The notes: generated by a model not told the origin, from the letters alone. 64,000 nt of DNA from Noviherbaspirillum_A sp047237965 (GCF_047237965.1 NZ_JBDFLX010000003.1:248001-312000), one strand, 5' to 3'. Counted from the stretch's first letter, positions 8,707 through 16,948 are shown. Numbers and translations are program-made.

Positions 8707-9000
8707 GTGATCGATCAACTTCACCCCTGCCCGTTCTGCGGCGGATCTGCTGGAATCAAAACTGCATCGTCGCTCTTTGGCAACGAGTGGGCTCGCTTAG
8801 GGTATTTCATAGAGTGCAGCGGATGCGGCAGTCGCAGCAAAACTGTCGAGCACTGGGGCACGCAATGGGCCAGTTGCCTAGATATGCTTGCCGCTCACTG
8901 GAACTGTCGAGCATCATCCGTACCTATCTCGAGCGAGAGGCTAGCTGGGCCTGTTGCCCCTATTGCGACGGTTAATCCCCCCACTTCACCCGTGCCATAA
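8707..9000 (+). CDS. Lar-like restriction-alleviation zinc-ribbon protein
   Basis: A 97-residue protein beginning MIDQLHPCPFCGGSAGI, with a second metal pair ECSGCGS near residues 36-42 and an EHWGTQWASC...AAHWNCR close. The CPFCG...C..C pattern followed by an Ala-x-x-Trp-Asn end is the layout of Lar-type proteins of phages and prophages, which reduce host type I restriction of incoming DNA. Ribosome site GGGAGGCAAAGTG lies just upstream, with a GTG start at 8707. The last ~25 residues are Pro/Ser-rich and may be a lineage-specific extension. Family assignment is by motif only. Confidence 0.65.
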   Translation: MIDQLHPCPFCGGSAGIKTASSLFGNEWARLGYFIECSGCGSRSKTVEHWGTQWASCLDMLAAHWNCRASSVPISSERLAGPVAPIATVNPPTSPVP

Positions 9001-9252
9001 AAAGCGACGGCGGCGCCACCCTTTTCCTCGGGCTCACCGGTTTGTAAGACACCACTAGGATACTGAAGGATGACGCCCAAAAAGGGACCGACGCCTGCCT
9101 GCATGTCCGCCATGAAGAAGCTCAACGCTTCGAGTGCTTATCGAGGAGACATCAGTGGAGCGCCGTGCTCGTCCGCTCGCGGGGCGCATTGGCTATGCGC
9201 CGATGCGGTCCGCCCGGCTCGGACCCAAGCGGCGTGTCACCGATTGCGACTG

Positions 9253-9807
9253 TCATGGCGCGCCATCGACAAGTTCAGCGATCTCGTCCACTTCGATCAC
9301 GCATCCGTGTCGATTCCTCATGCCATGCCCCCACGCCTGCACAAGTGCGCCCGGCGCGAGGTACGACGCCAGTTCGGCCGCAGCATGAGGCGGCATGCGC
9401 AGGGATGTGCCGTCGTCGAGCAATGCGCCGCGCAGCTCTCCCCTCGGCCCGAACAGCGAGAGCGCCACCTCGCCACTTGCTTCCATGGCCTTGCGCCTGG
9501 CATGCGGCCGATGCGGCTTTTCGTCGTGATGCTTTGGCCCCTTATCAAGGATGACCTTGCCGCCTTTGGCCATGATCGAGACCGCTGCAATCATGTCAGC
9601 ACCACGTGGTTTCACACCTCGCACGAGAACGTCATCGCCTACCGCTATATGGCGAGCGATCTGGCTGGACAGGTGCGGTGGAAAATGCACCTGTTGCTGC
9701 TGACGCGGACCGAGTACGATTCCGTCCAGTTCGCCGTGCGGGTTGGGTAAAAAAACGGATAACGGTCCCTTTTTTTCGGAAAGGCTCTCGGGGTCGATCC
9801 AGTGCAT
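9253..9807 (-). CDS. unrecognised protein of a paired family (RFPPH-type)
   Basis: 184 residues, ATG 9807 preceded by AGAAGGAGAAGCGGC. It contains two similar segments: LSVFLPNPHGELDGIVLGPRQQQQVHFPPHLSSQIARHIAVGDDVLVRG, and LSLFGPRGELRGALLDDGTSLRMPPHAAAELASYLAPGALVQAWG. Each looks like a small beta-barrel of the OB type ('G.L.G.LL.DG....PPH....' then 'GD.V...G'). It lies 46 bp downstream of the paralogue at 9854 and is probably cotranscribed with it. No signal peptide. I know no function for it. The repeated layout suggests binding of nucleic acid or another ligand, which is inference from fold-like pattern only. Confidence 0.7.
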   Translation of the reverse strand: MHWIDPESLSEKKGPLSVFLPNPHGELDGIVLGPRQQQQVHFPPHLSSQIARHIAVGDDVLVRGVKPRGADMIAAVSIMAKGGKVILDKGPKHHDEKPHRPHARRKAMEASGEVALSLFGPRGELRGALLDDGTSLRMPPHAAAELASYLAPGALVQAWGHGMRNRHGCVIEVDEIAELVDGAP

Positions 9808-9853
9808 GCCGCTTCTCCTTCTTCAATGATTTTCGCGACATCTTTCGATATGG

Positions 9854-10546
9854 TCAGGGGTGCGGCGGGGCTTCGTCGTAGATCTGCTTCACGTGCCCCG
9901 GCGGACCGAATGCCGTGACCTGCAAGGCCGTGCCATATTTACTGCGGGTTCCATAACCCTGCGCAGCGACGTTCGCATCAACTTTCAACAAGGCCGGGAA
10001 TTGCTTAGCGACGGGAGGGGTGAGCCTGATGACCGTGCCATCGACCAGGATGACGCCGTCGGTTTCGCCGCGCGGTGCAGTCGTGACGTGCGCTACCTGG
10101 CCCTGCGCGTCAAGGCGCGAAAGCCGGACGCCGCGCAACTCCCGCGGTATTGGTGACGCGCCTGGCGTGGGCGGCTGGTTGATCAGTTCACGACCACTTC
10201 GCTCGCCGACGATGCGCTGTGCGTTAAAGTTGCCAGCCGAATCGCGCCGGCCTACCACCCGCACGCTGTCACCCGGGCGAATAGCCGACGTGACTTGCGA
10301 ACCCATGTGCGGCGGAAAGCGGACCTGTGCGCCGTCGCTCGTCAGGAAACAGTCGACACCTCCGTCCGGATTGGTCAGAAAGCGCGCAACCGCTCCTTGC
10401 ATGGTTGACGATTCGCCGTCTTCCGCGATTGATTTAGGCATGACGCCCCCGCGTAGTGGCCGCCCTGGCGGCACTGGAGCCTCTGGCGGCGGTGGGGACG
10501 GCGGCCCCGCAACTGCAACCGGCGGTTGCGGCGCAATAGGCGACAT
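9854..10546 (-). CDS. unrecognised proline-rich protein of the same paired family
   Basis: About 230 residues from ATG 10546; a later ATG at 10443 is possible. The N-terminus is a Pro-rich low-complexity tail (PPSPPPPEAPVPPG). It is followed by a segment ARFLTNPDGGVDCFLTSDGAQVRFPPHMGSQV...IRPGDSVRVVGR and a second, ETDGVILVDGTVIRLTPPVAKQFPALLKVDANVAAQGYG. These match the two repeats of the 9253-9807 protein, so the pair arose by duplication. Each repeat resembles an OB-like barrel. The two genes form a minus-strand pair next to the small heat-shock operon and a Crp/Fnr remnant, which hints at a stress role but proves nothing. Confidence 0.7.
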   Translation of the reverse strand: MSPIAPQPPVAVAGPPSPPPPEAPVPPGRPLRGGVMPKSIAEDGESSTMQGAVARFLTNPDGGVDCFLTSDGAQVRFPPHMGSQVTSAIRPGDSVRVVGRRDSAGNFNAQRIVGERSGRELINQPPTPGASPIPRELRGVRLSRLDAQGQVAHVTTAPRGETDGVILVDGTVIRLTPPVAKQFPALLKVDANVAAQGYGTRSKYGTALQVTAFGPPGHVKQIYDEAPPHP

Positions 10547-10704
10547 ATCGCCGCTTTGCAAGGGTCAGCAGCCTCTGCGCCCTCCTCGCAGCATGGGGCA
10601 GAGGCAGAATAAAATGATAGATGTATGACTAGGCCTGATGCGCCTACACATCTACTTTCCACAAGGAAAATTGTCCAGAGGTTACAAAGCGCCGTTTGGA
10701 GCGG

Positions 10705-11020
10705 TCATGCTTCGTTTTTACGGAATGGGCCAATGCAGCGCTCGAAATGCTTCTGGACAATGCTGTAGGATTCACAGCTGATCTCTTCCAACGCTGCCCG
10801 CTGGAGAACCGTCATGTGCCCGATTGTATTGCAGCGCGCCGGCCGGCTGAAACGAACCGGCGACAAGGCTGATGGTCGGGCGGTGCGCTCCCAGCATGCC
10901 AGCCAGGAATTCCTGGGTGAGATAAAAGTCGTCGCCTATCACCCGGTCATGCGTCATCAATATACAGCGGGCAAACCGCGCCTCACTGTTGTCCAAGCGA
11001 TTGCAGAAATATTTACGCTC
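10705..11020 (-). pseudogene. remnant of a Crp/Fnr-family regulator (DNA-binding end)
   Basis: Minus-strand translation gives CNRLDNSEARFARCILMTHDRVIGDDFYLTQEFLAGMLGAHRPTISLVAGSFQ, the winged-helix domain typical of Crp/Fnr regulators (R..R.LL...DR, LTQEFLA.MLG..RP..). After LQYNRAH the frame shifts and continues as MTVLQRAALEEISCESYSIVQKHFERCIG, the usual end of this family. The cyclic-nucleotide-binding half is missing upstream. So this is a truncated and frameshifted gene. Related regulators are often found near small heat-shock genes in these bacteria. Confidence 0.7.
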
Positions 11021-11050
11021 TGAAACGTTATTCGAAGAATTGCGAGACCT

Positions 11051-11078
11051 CTTGAAATCAAAATGGGCAGCCCTATTT
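11051..11078 (+). promoter_or_regulatory. sigma-32 (RpoH) type promoter of the small heat-shock operon
   Basis: CTTGAAA at 11051-11057 and CCCTATTT at 11071-11078 are separated by 13 bp. This matches the heat-shock consensus CTTGAAA-N(11-16)-CCCATNT almost perfectly. It lies 63 bp upstream of the first Hsp20 gene, on the correct strand. Confidence 0.8.
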
Positions 11079-11141
11079 TGCGCAGCGAAGGCCTTGGTAA
11101 GTCCGAGTGCCGTTTATGAACAATGATAGGAGGATTGAAAA

Positions 11142-11579
11142 ATGTTCCAGTCAACGTTTTCAAGCGACATCTTTTCGGAGTTAGAGAACTTGCATCAGCA
11201 AGTGCAGCGTGCATTTAATGCCGGCAGCGGCATTCGCGGCAATACCATCGGAACGTATCCAATGCTGAATGTCGGTAAGACACCGCAATCGATTGAGCTT
11301 TATGCTTTTGCGCCAGGCCTGGACCCGGCCAGCATCGACGTCAATCTGGAGCGTGGTGTACTGACCATTGCTGCCGAGCGCAACAGCGACCTGCCGACTC
11401 CGAATGAGAAGTCCACCGTTCATATCAATGAACGTTTCGCGGGCCGCTTCCGGCGCGTGCTAAGCCTGCCTGAGGAGATTGATCCGAGCGATGTGTCGGC
11501 GAAGTACCGGGATGGCGTGCTGCACATTCAACTCAAGCGTCGTGAATCGGCTCAACCGCGCCGAATCACAGTTCAGTGA
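11142..11579 (+). CDS. Hsp20/alpha-crystallin small heat-shock protein 1
   Basis: 145 residues. The alpha-crystallin domain (about 40-135) shows the family pattern: IELYAFAPGLDPASIDVNLERGVLTIAAER, then FRRVLSLPEEIDPSDVSAKYRDGVLHIQLKRRE. It ends in a short Arg-rich tail (PRRITVQ). It is an ATP-independent holdase that keeps denatured cytoplasmic proteins soluble for DnaK/ClpB. First gene of a three-gene tandem set of paralogues; the next starts 17 bp after its stop. Ribosome site AGGAGG lies 8 bp before ATG 11142. The sigma-32-type promoter just upstream implies heat induction. Confidence 0.93.
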   Translation: MFQSTFSSDIFSELENLHQQVQRAFNAGSGIRGNTIGTYPMLNVGKTPQSIELYAFAPGLDPASIDVNLERGVLTIAAERNSDLPTPNEKSTVHINERFAGRFRRVLSLPEEIDPSDVSAKYRDGVLHIQLKRRESAQPRRITVQ

Positions 11580-11596
11580 ATGAAAGGAGGACAATC

Positions 11597-12007
11597 ATGA
11601 GCGACAAAAACAGTGTTACGAAGCAGGACAGGCAAGTGCCGCAGGAAAAGCAGGACCGGCGGGAAGACAGGCGCGACATAGCCATGACTCCCCCGGTCGA
11701 TGTCGTCGAGGACGCTTCGGCAATCACCCTGCTGGCCGACCTGCCTGGCGTGTCCAAGGACAAACTAAGCGTGCAGTTTGAAACCGACAGTCTGACGATC
11801 GAAGGCGAAGTATTTCTTGAAACCCCTGAGGGAATGGAGTCGTCACACGCCGAAGTCAGATTGCCGCGTTATCGCAGAGTTTTCAGTCTGTCGAAGGAAC
11901 TTGATACCGAAAATACGTCGGCCGAGTTCAGAAATGGTGTTCTCAAGCTGCGCATACCAAAGGCCGCACATGTGCAGCCGCGGAGGATCGAAGTAAGGGC
12001 GGCCTGA
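11597..12007 (+). CDS. Hsp20/alpha-crystallin small heat-shock protein 2
   Basis: 136 residues from ATG 11597, preceded by AAAGGAGGACAATC; an upstream ATG in the same frame overlaps the end of hsp20-1 and has no ribosome site. The N-terminal arm is unusually charged (MSDKNSVTKQDRQVPQEKQDRREDRRD). The crystallin core follows: ITLLADLPGVSKDKLSVQFETDSLTIEGE and FSLSKELDTENTSAEFRNGVLKLRIPK. Chaperone holdase. It is clearly diverged from its neighbours, so the three may form mixed oligomers (inference). Confidence 0.92.
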   Translation: MSDKNSVTKQDRQVPQEKQDRREDRRDIAMTPPVDVVEDASAITLLADLPGVSKDKLSVQFETDSLTIEGEVFLETPEGMESSHAEVRLPRYRRVFSLSKELDTENTSAEFRNGVLKLRIPKAAHVQPRRIEVRAA

Positions 12008-12018
12008 TCCGAAGGTTC

Positions 12019-12047
12019 TTCCTGCACCCGTTTAGGGGGTGCAGGAA
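12019..12047 (+). other. intergenic stem-loop inside the hsp20 operon
   Basis: TTCCTGCACCC and GGGTGCAGGAA form a perfect 11-bp stem with a 7-nt loop in the 67-bp gap between the second and third hsp20 genes. There is no T-run after it, so it is more likely a partial terminator, processing site or RNA thermometer-like element than a full stop. The third gene's ribosome site (AAGGAGG at about 12062) lies 15 bp beyond the stem. Confidence 0.55.
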
Positions 12048-12074
12048 AAGCCTCATTAGGTAAGGAGGTAACTC

Positions 12075-12581
12075 ATGAAATTAGACGACATTAAACACGG
12101 CCTGTCTTCTTTCTGGGACTCTGTGTCCGACGGTTGGCAGCATTTGCGCCAGTCCGCTTCCAGCTCTCTTACCAGGTTCAAACCAGGCACGCAAACAAAT
12201 CTCCCGACGCAAAGTCAGGTGGACGATGGCTTTTATCTGCCGCATGTAGGCTGGTCCATGCTCGGCGATGATGTTTTCGAGGATGACAAGCGCATTGTTG
12301 TGCGCCTGGAGATCCCTGGCGTGAGCAGGGAGGACCTTGAGGTCGAAGTACAGGATCAGTCGCTGGTTGTCTCCGGAGAGAAGCGTTTCGAGCGAGAAGA
12401 AACGCAAGGGCAATACCGGGTGCTGCAATGCGCCTACGGCCAGTTCAGGCGGGTTGTCCCATTGCCGTCCGAAGTCCTGAGCGACCAAGCGAAGGCCGTA
12501 TGCAAGGATGGGGTGCTGCGCGTTGAATTACCCAAAGCATTACCTGCCAAGCCTCGCAAGTTGGCTGTACAGGTGAATTAG
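12075..12581 (+). CDS. Hsp20/alpha-crystallin small heat-shock protein 3
   Basis: 168 residues, the longest of the three. The N-terminal arm (MKLDDIKHGLSSFWDSVSDGWQHLRQSASSSLTRF) is amphipathic and Trp-containing. The crystallin core is IVVRLEIPGVSREDLEVEVQDQSLVVSGEKRFERE and FRRVVPLPSEVLSDQAKAVCKDGVLRVELPK. Ribosome site TAAGGAGGTAACTC precedes ATG 12075. The stop codon TAG coincides with the outer end of the IS5-type element, so the element inserted exactly at the end of this gene and may even supply the last base(s) of the stop. Confidence 0.92.
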   Translation: MKLDDIKHGLSSFWDSVSDGWQHLRQSASSSLTRFKPGTQTNLPTQSQVDDGFYLPHVGWSMLGDDVFEDDKRIVVRLEIPGVSREDLEVEVQDQSLVVSGEKRFEREETQGQYRVLQCAYGQFRRVVPLPSEVLSDQAKAVCKDGVLRVELPKALPAKPRKLAVQVN

Positions 12582-13621
12582 TCGACGCTGAAATATAGCG
12601 GACGCCCAGCCTCCACGCGGTCTTGGCTGAGATAGGTCAGTGTTGGATTTGCAGGAATGGCCAATATAACTGGCCTTTTCCTTGCAAATTTGGCGGAGGC
12701 TTCCATACGCAGGAAACGCCGTATTTTCCAACACAGCAACACGCAAGGCTACCCGTTGCGAGACCATATCGACTTGCATCATCCATTGGTCGAGCTGGCC
12801 GACATGATTGACTGGGGAGCCATTGACCGCGTCGCTACCGAGCCGTTTCAGCCCGGGCCGGGTCGGCCAATCTTGCGGCCACGGCTTGTCGCCGGCCTCC
12901 TGTTCCTGCAGCATGCATTCAATCTCTCCGATGAACAGGTCGTTGCCGGCTGGCTGGAGAACCCATATTGGCAGGTGTTCACCGGCGAGACGCATCTGCA
13001 GACCGAGCCACCCATCGACCCGTCCAGCCTGTCACGCTGGCGCCAGCGGCTGGGCGAAGTCGGCATGGAGGAACTGCTGGCGCAGAGCATCGAGGCGGCC
13101 AAGCGGGCCAATGTAATCAAGCCGTCGAGTGTGCAGCGGGTGATTGTCGATACGACAGTCATGGAGAAGGCAATTGCCTATCCAACCGATTCGGCACTGC
13201 TGGAACGCAGTCGTGAACACCTGGTGAAGGCAGCACGCCAGTGCAGCCTGCGTCTTCGCCAGAATTACAACCGTGAAGCGCCCCGGCTGGTGCAGCAAAT
13301 AGGCCGCTATGCCCATGCCAAACAGTTCCGGCGCATGCGTGCAGCCTTGCGTACCCTGCGCTCACGAGTGGGGCGAGTTCACCGCGATATCGCACGCCAG
13401 TTAGATCAGGTACCCCAGCCACAGCGCAAGACACTCGATGACCTGCTGGCCCGGACTGGCCGTATCCTGACGCAGCAACGCATGGACAAGAACAAGTTGT
13501 ATGCGCTGCATGCGCCCGAAGTGGAATGCATCGCTAAAGGCAAAGCTCGAACACCGTATGAATTCGGCGTAAAGGTATCGATCGTCACCACTGACCTTGC
13601 CTCGTTTTCGCGTACAGCAAG

Positions 13622-14485
13622 TCATGCAGCCAAGAGTGCTTCCTCAGCGTGAACCGGGGTGACATACCCGGCCGAGGAATGCAGCCGTTGGCGATTGTAA
13701 TACCCTTCGATCCAGTCCACGATGTCCAGGCGCGCCTGGGCTCGCGTTTCATAGTGCGTCTGGTAAATCCGTTCTACCTTCAACATCTTAAAGAAGCTCT
13801 CCATCGGCGCATTGTCCCAGGCATTGGCACGTCGGCTCATCGACACCGTCATGCCGAAGGATGCGGCCAGTTGCCGGTACGCCCGGCTGGCATACTGACT
13901 GCCCCTATCGGAATGTAAGATCAAGCCCGGTGGCGGCTTGCGCTGCCAGTACGCGCTGCGTAAGGCTTGGCAAACGAGATCGGACTGTATCCGCTCGGAC
14001 ATCGACCAGCCTACAATACGCCGGCTGGCCAAGTCCAGAATGGCCGCTAGATATAGCCATCCTTCTCCGGTCGCGATAAAAGTGATATCGCTGACCCAGG
14101 CTTGATTCGGCTGCCAACCATCAAAGCGCCGATCCAGCAGGTTCGGCGCCACCGGCAAGCTGTGCGCGGAATCGGTCGTCACCCGGTACGCACGCTTGTA
14201 GACTGAGCGTAGTCCTTGCCGTTGCAAGCTGCGTCGCACTCGCTCGGCACCGATATGCTGGCCCCGTGCCCGTAGCTGCGCCACGATGCGTGGCCGCCCA
14301 TATCTGCCGCAGTGGGCACGGTGGATTGCACTGACCTCGGCATCCAGCGCGGCATTGGCTTGGGACCGTGAGCTCGGGGTCCGACAACGCCATTGGCAAT
14401 AGCCGCTGCGCGACACACCAAGCACCTGGCAAAGTCGACTGACGCTGTACTGGTCGCGGTGGGCATCGATCCATGCATACTTCAC
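13622..14485 (-). CDS. IS3-family OrfB transposase
   Basis: 287 residues from GTG 14485, overlapping the orfA stop by 4 bp (GTGA), so translation is probably coupled or frameshifted. The N-terminal HTH_21 region (CGRYGRPRIVAQLRARG) precedes the integrase core: WVSDITFI (Asp1), LILHSDRGSQYAS (Asp2), DNAPMESFFKMLK (Glu). The end YYNRQRLHSSAGYVTPVHAEE is the common C-terminus. The DDE triad and length are complete. Confidence 0.93.
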   Translation of the reverse strand: MKYAWIDAHRDQYSVSRLCQVLGVSRSGYCQWRCRTPSSRSQANAALDAEVSAIHRAHCGRYGRPRIVAQLRARGQHIGAERVRRSLQRQGLRSVYKRAYRVTTDSAHSLPVAPNLLDRRFDGWQPNQAWVSDITFIATGEGWLYLAAILDLASRRIVGWSMSERIQSDLVCQALRSAYWQRKPPPGLILHSDRGSQYASRAYRQLAASFGMTVSMSRRANAWDNAPMESFFKMLKVERIYQTHYETRAQARLDIVDWIEGYYNRQRLHSSAGYVTPVHAEEALLAA

Positions 14486-14814
14486 CGCGACCCCTTCGCG
14501 AAGTATGCCGTCGCCTTTCGAAGGATTTCGATATCGAGCTTGGCACTGGCTAATTCCTTGCGCAGTCGCGTGATCTCGGCCTCCATCTCGCTCACCGGGC
14601 GCTTTACCGGCGATGATGCCGCGATCCTACTTGCGGATGTGGCCTCCAAATTACGCTCCCGACGCGCCCAATTCCCCAGCGTTGCCGCCGGCACGCCCAA
14701 TCGGCGGGCGGCTTCGTGCTGGCCGACCGATTGCGCCAGCCTGACCGCCTCCGTCTTGAACTCTTCCGTGTACTGCCGTTTCGGCACCAACTTCTCACCC
14801 ATGTATTCCTCCAT
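14482..14814 (-). CDS. IS3-family OrfA
   Basis: 110 residues. Starts MEEYMGEKLVPKRQYTEEFKTEAVRLAQ, then the helix-turn-helix QHEAARRLGVPAATLGNWARRE and a C-terminal coiled coil SEMEAEITRLRKELASAKLDIEILRKATAYFA. This is the DNA-binding partner of OrfB and recognises the element's ends. No damage seen. Confidence 0.92.
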   Translation of the reverse strand: MEEYMGEKLVPKRQYTEEFKTEAVRLAQSVGQHEAARRLGVPAATLGNWARRERNLEATSASRIAASSPVKRPVSEMEAEITRLRKELASAKLDIEILRKATAYFAKGSR

Positions 14815-15300
14815 ACAACTAGAAAGTTAACAAACTTCCTGCTGTACGTGAAATCGGGGCAGGGTCACACGTTGAAAGAAGGTCTTGTGGTCGGTGCGCG
14901 TTCCATGCCAGGCAATCCTTACGATGGCCATACACTCCACGAAGCCCTGGAGCAGGCCGAAATTCTCGCCGAGGTCAAACCACTGATGGCGTTCGTCGAC
15001 CGCGGCTATCGCGGTGTCGAGGTCGACGGCGTAGAGATATGGAAATCAAGTCAGCGACGCGGCGTCACGCGTGGCCTTAAGGCGATGATCAAGCGCCGAA
15101 GCGCTATCGAACCGACCATCGGCCACATGAAGAACGATGGCAAGCTGAGACGCAACTGGCTCAAAGGGACACTGGGCGATGCCATACATGCAGTGCTTTG
15201 CGGCGCCGGACACAATATCCGGCTCATCATTAATAAGCTTAACTCCGGCCGCCCCATGGTCCCGACTTATTGAAAAGTAGAATTGTTCAGCACCGACTAG

Positions 15301-16734
15301 CACTACTCTGCCAAGTAAAGGAGTAGGATTTCTGGTTATGGCTTTATGGAGGAATATCCATGAATTCCGTAATTCCAGCCGGAACCGACTGGCTTGCAGA
15401 TTTCCAAGAATGGCTACAACCATTTCTGGCTGCCTTTAAGCGTTCCAAGCAGCGCTGCTGGGCGCCACTCTATTTGCAAGGACTCCTCGGTGCGGGGACA
15501 CGCAAGAGTGTCGAGCCGATGGCCGAGCGCGTGTGTCCTGGGCAGACACAGCAGCTCCACCACTTCGTATCCACGTCGACCTGGTCCACTACGCCGCTGG
15601 AACAGGTGCTGCGCAAGACGGCTGACGCCTTGGTAGGCGGCAAGGACGCCGTACTGATCGTGGATGACACAGCGCTGCCCAAGCAGGGCAAGCATTCGGT
15701 CGGTGTCAAGCGCCAGCACTGCGGCGTGCTGGGCAAGCAGGCCAACTGCCAAGTATTGGTCTCGCTTACTCTGGCGCGCAAGGAGGTGCCAGTGCCGATC
15801 GCCCTGCGGCTGTACTTGCCCGAAGATTGGGCACAGGACGAAGCGCGTCGCGCAGCAGCCAAGGTGCCTGAATTCGTTACGTTCGAACCCAAGGGCAACA
15901 TCGCGCTGGCACAGATTGATGCTGCGCTGGCCGACGATGTGCGCTTTGGCATCGTGTTGGCCGACGCCGGCTATGGCAGTTCGGCAGAGTTTCGCGCCGG
16001 ACTGACGCAGCGAGGGCTACGCTGGGCAGTGGGTGTGCAGCCGACTCAGAAGGTCTATCCAGTGGATGTGACGCTTGATATGCCAGCCAATCCTCCGGTG
16101 GGGCGCCCGGCCAAGTATGCAAAGCCTTCGGTGCCGAGCGTGTCGGTCGTACAGATGATTGATACGTTGGGTCCCAAAGCACTGCGGCGCTGTTCGTGGC
16201 GCTACGGTACCAAAGGCATGCTTAGCGCGCGCTTTGCTGCTGTGCGCGTATGCGTTGCAGATGGTGTACTAGCTTCGCATTGGCAGCATCTTCCTGGCCA
16301 GGCCGCATGGCTGGTGTGCGAAGCACGCTCCAGCGGCGAGCGCAAATATTACTTCACCAACCACCCGCCTAATACGCCACGCAGGACGCTGGTACGCGCC
16401 ATCAAGGCCCGCTGGGCATGTGAGCAAGCGCATCAACAGCTCAAGGACGAACTGGGCCTGGACCATTACGAGGGCAGATCCTGGCTAGGGCTGCACCATC
16501 ACGCGTTACTGACGATGATGGCATTTACCTATCTGCAGCATCGACGCTTGGCCAGCCAGTTACAGGCGGGGGAGAAAAACAAAAGCCAATGCACCGGGTC
16601 CGCCACCTCAGCCCACGTTACCGGCGGTACGCCGCGCCATTCTAGCCGTGCTGCGTCCCGTAATTCGCCTCTGGTGTCCTAATTGCGGCGCCCCGATAAA
16701 CATACATCAGCGCGAGTGACATGGCAGAGTAGTG
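15301..16734 (+). mobile_element. IS701-family element with CTAG duplication
   Basis: A 1434-bp element with ends CACTACTCTGCCAAGT and (inward, minus strand) CACTACTCTGCCATGT, 15 of 16 identical. It is flanked by CTAG at 15297-15300 and 16735-16738. The 4-bp YTAR duplication is diagnostic of IS701-type elements. The target CTAG is the outermost tetramer of the IS5-type element. Confidence 0.92.
15360..16682 (+). CDS. IS701-family transposase, C-terminus probably frameshifted
   Basis: 440 residues. Landmarks: VLIVDDTALPKQGKHSVGVKRQ (Asp1), FGIVLADAGYGSSAEFR (Asp2), ACEQAHQQLKDELGLDHYEGRSW (Glu), all typical of IS701. Near the A-rich run GGGAGAAAAACAAAAGCC (16569-16586) the frame changes. A neighbouring frame gives the expected family end ANAPGPPPQPTLPAVRRAIL...LWCPNCGAP up to a TGA at 16716-16718, next to the terminal repeat. 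So a 1-base slip has replaced the normal zinc-ribbon-like tail. Activity may be reduced or lost. Confidence 0.85.
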   Translation: MNSVIPAGTDWLADFQEWLQPFLAAFKRSKQRCWAPLYLQGLLGAGTRKSVEPMAERVCPGQTQQLHHFVSTSTWSTTPLEQVLRKTADALVGGKDAVLIVDDTALPKQGKHSVGVKRQHCGVLGKQANCQVLVSLTLARKEVPVPIALRLYLPEDWAQDEARRAAAKVPEFVTFEPKGNIALAQIDAALADDVRFGIVLADAGYGSSAEFRAGLTQRGLRWAVGVQPTQKVYPVDVTLDMPANPPVGRPAKYAKPSVPSVSVVQMIDTLGPKALRRCSWRYGTKGMLSARFAAVRVCVADGVLASHWQHLPGQAAWLVCEARSSGERKYYFTNHPPNTPRRTLVRAIKARWACEQAHQQLKDELGLDHYEGRSWLGLHHHALLTMMAFTYLQHRRLASQLQAGEKNKSQCTGSATSAHVTGGTPRHSSRAASRNSPLVS

Positions 16735-16948
16735 CTAGCTAGAAGGCAAGTAGGAGAAAAATGGCCGCTGTGCGCGTCTATCACAGCTAGCAAGGGGCTT
16801 CAGTCCTTCTTTTCGCGTACTTCGACATCAATGATTCCTAGATCGCTTGCGCTCCGCCTCGCCGGGCCTCGCATGGAACCCCGCGGGCAAGATTGAACGC
16901 GATCGAGCCCCTTTTGTCGCAGTCGTGAATACGTAAGCAGAAAGGCGG

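Larger units (their letters stand above)
13592..14867 (-). mobile_element. intact IS3-family element with 3-bp target duplication
   Basis: A 1276-bp element. Left end TGACCTTGCCTCGTTTTCGC; right end (inward, minus strand) TGACCCTGCCCCGATTTCAC, and the match continues through CGTACAGCA. It is flanked by the direct repeat CAC at 13589-13591 and 14868-14870, the 3-bp duplication typical of the IS3 family. Both orfA and orfB are open, so it may still be mobile. Confidence 0.92.
12657..15273 (+). pseudogene. IS5-family transposase, interrupted
   Basis: The left part (12657-13591) has LRDHIDLHHPLVELADMIDW, GLLFLQHAFNLSDEQVVAGWLENPYWQVFTGE, RVIVDTTVMEKAI with the first catalytic Asp, and ends in FGVKVSIVTT. 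The right part (from 14871) resumes precisely with LKEGLVVGARSMPGNPYDGHTL, FVDRGYRG (second Asp) and IEPTIGHMKNDGKLRRNWL (catalytic Glu). Removing the 1276-bp insertion and one copy of its CAC duplication rejoins the frame as ...IVTTLKEGLVV. The gene was therefore intact before the insertion. Confidence 0.88.
12578..15300 (+). mobile_element. IS5-family element, split by an IS3-family insertion
   Basis: Ends are an imperfect inverted repeat: TTAGTCGACGCTGAA at 12578 and, reading inward from 15300 on the minus strand, CTAGTCGGTGCTGAA. The two outer tetramers (TTAG, CTAG) both fit a YTAR target. The transposase gene runs left to right and is interrupted at 13591/14871 by an intact IS3-type element. 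The right-hand CTAG was then used as target by the IS701-type element. The exact outer bases are uncertain by a few positions. Confidence 0.7.
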
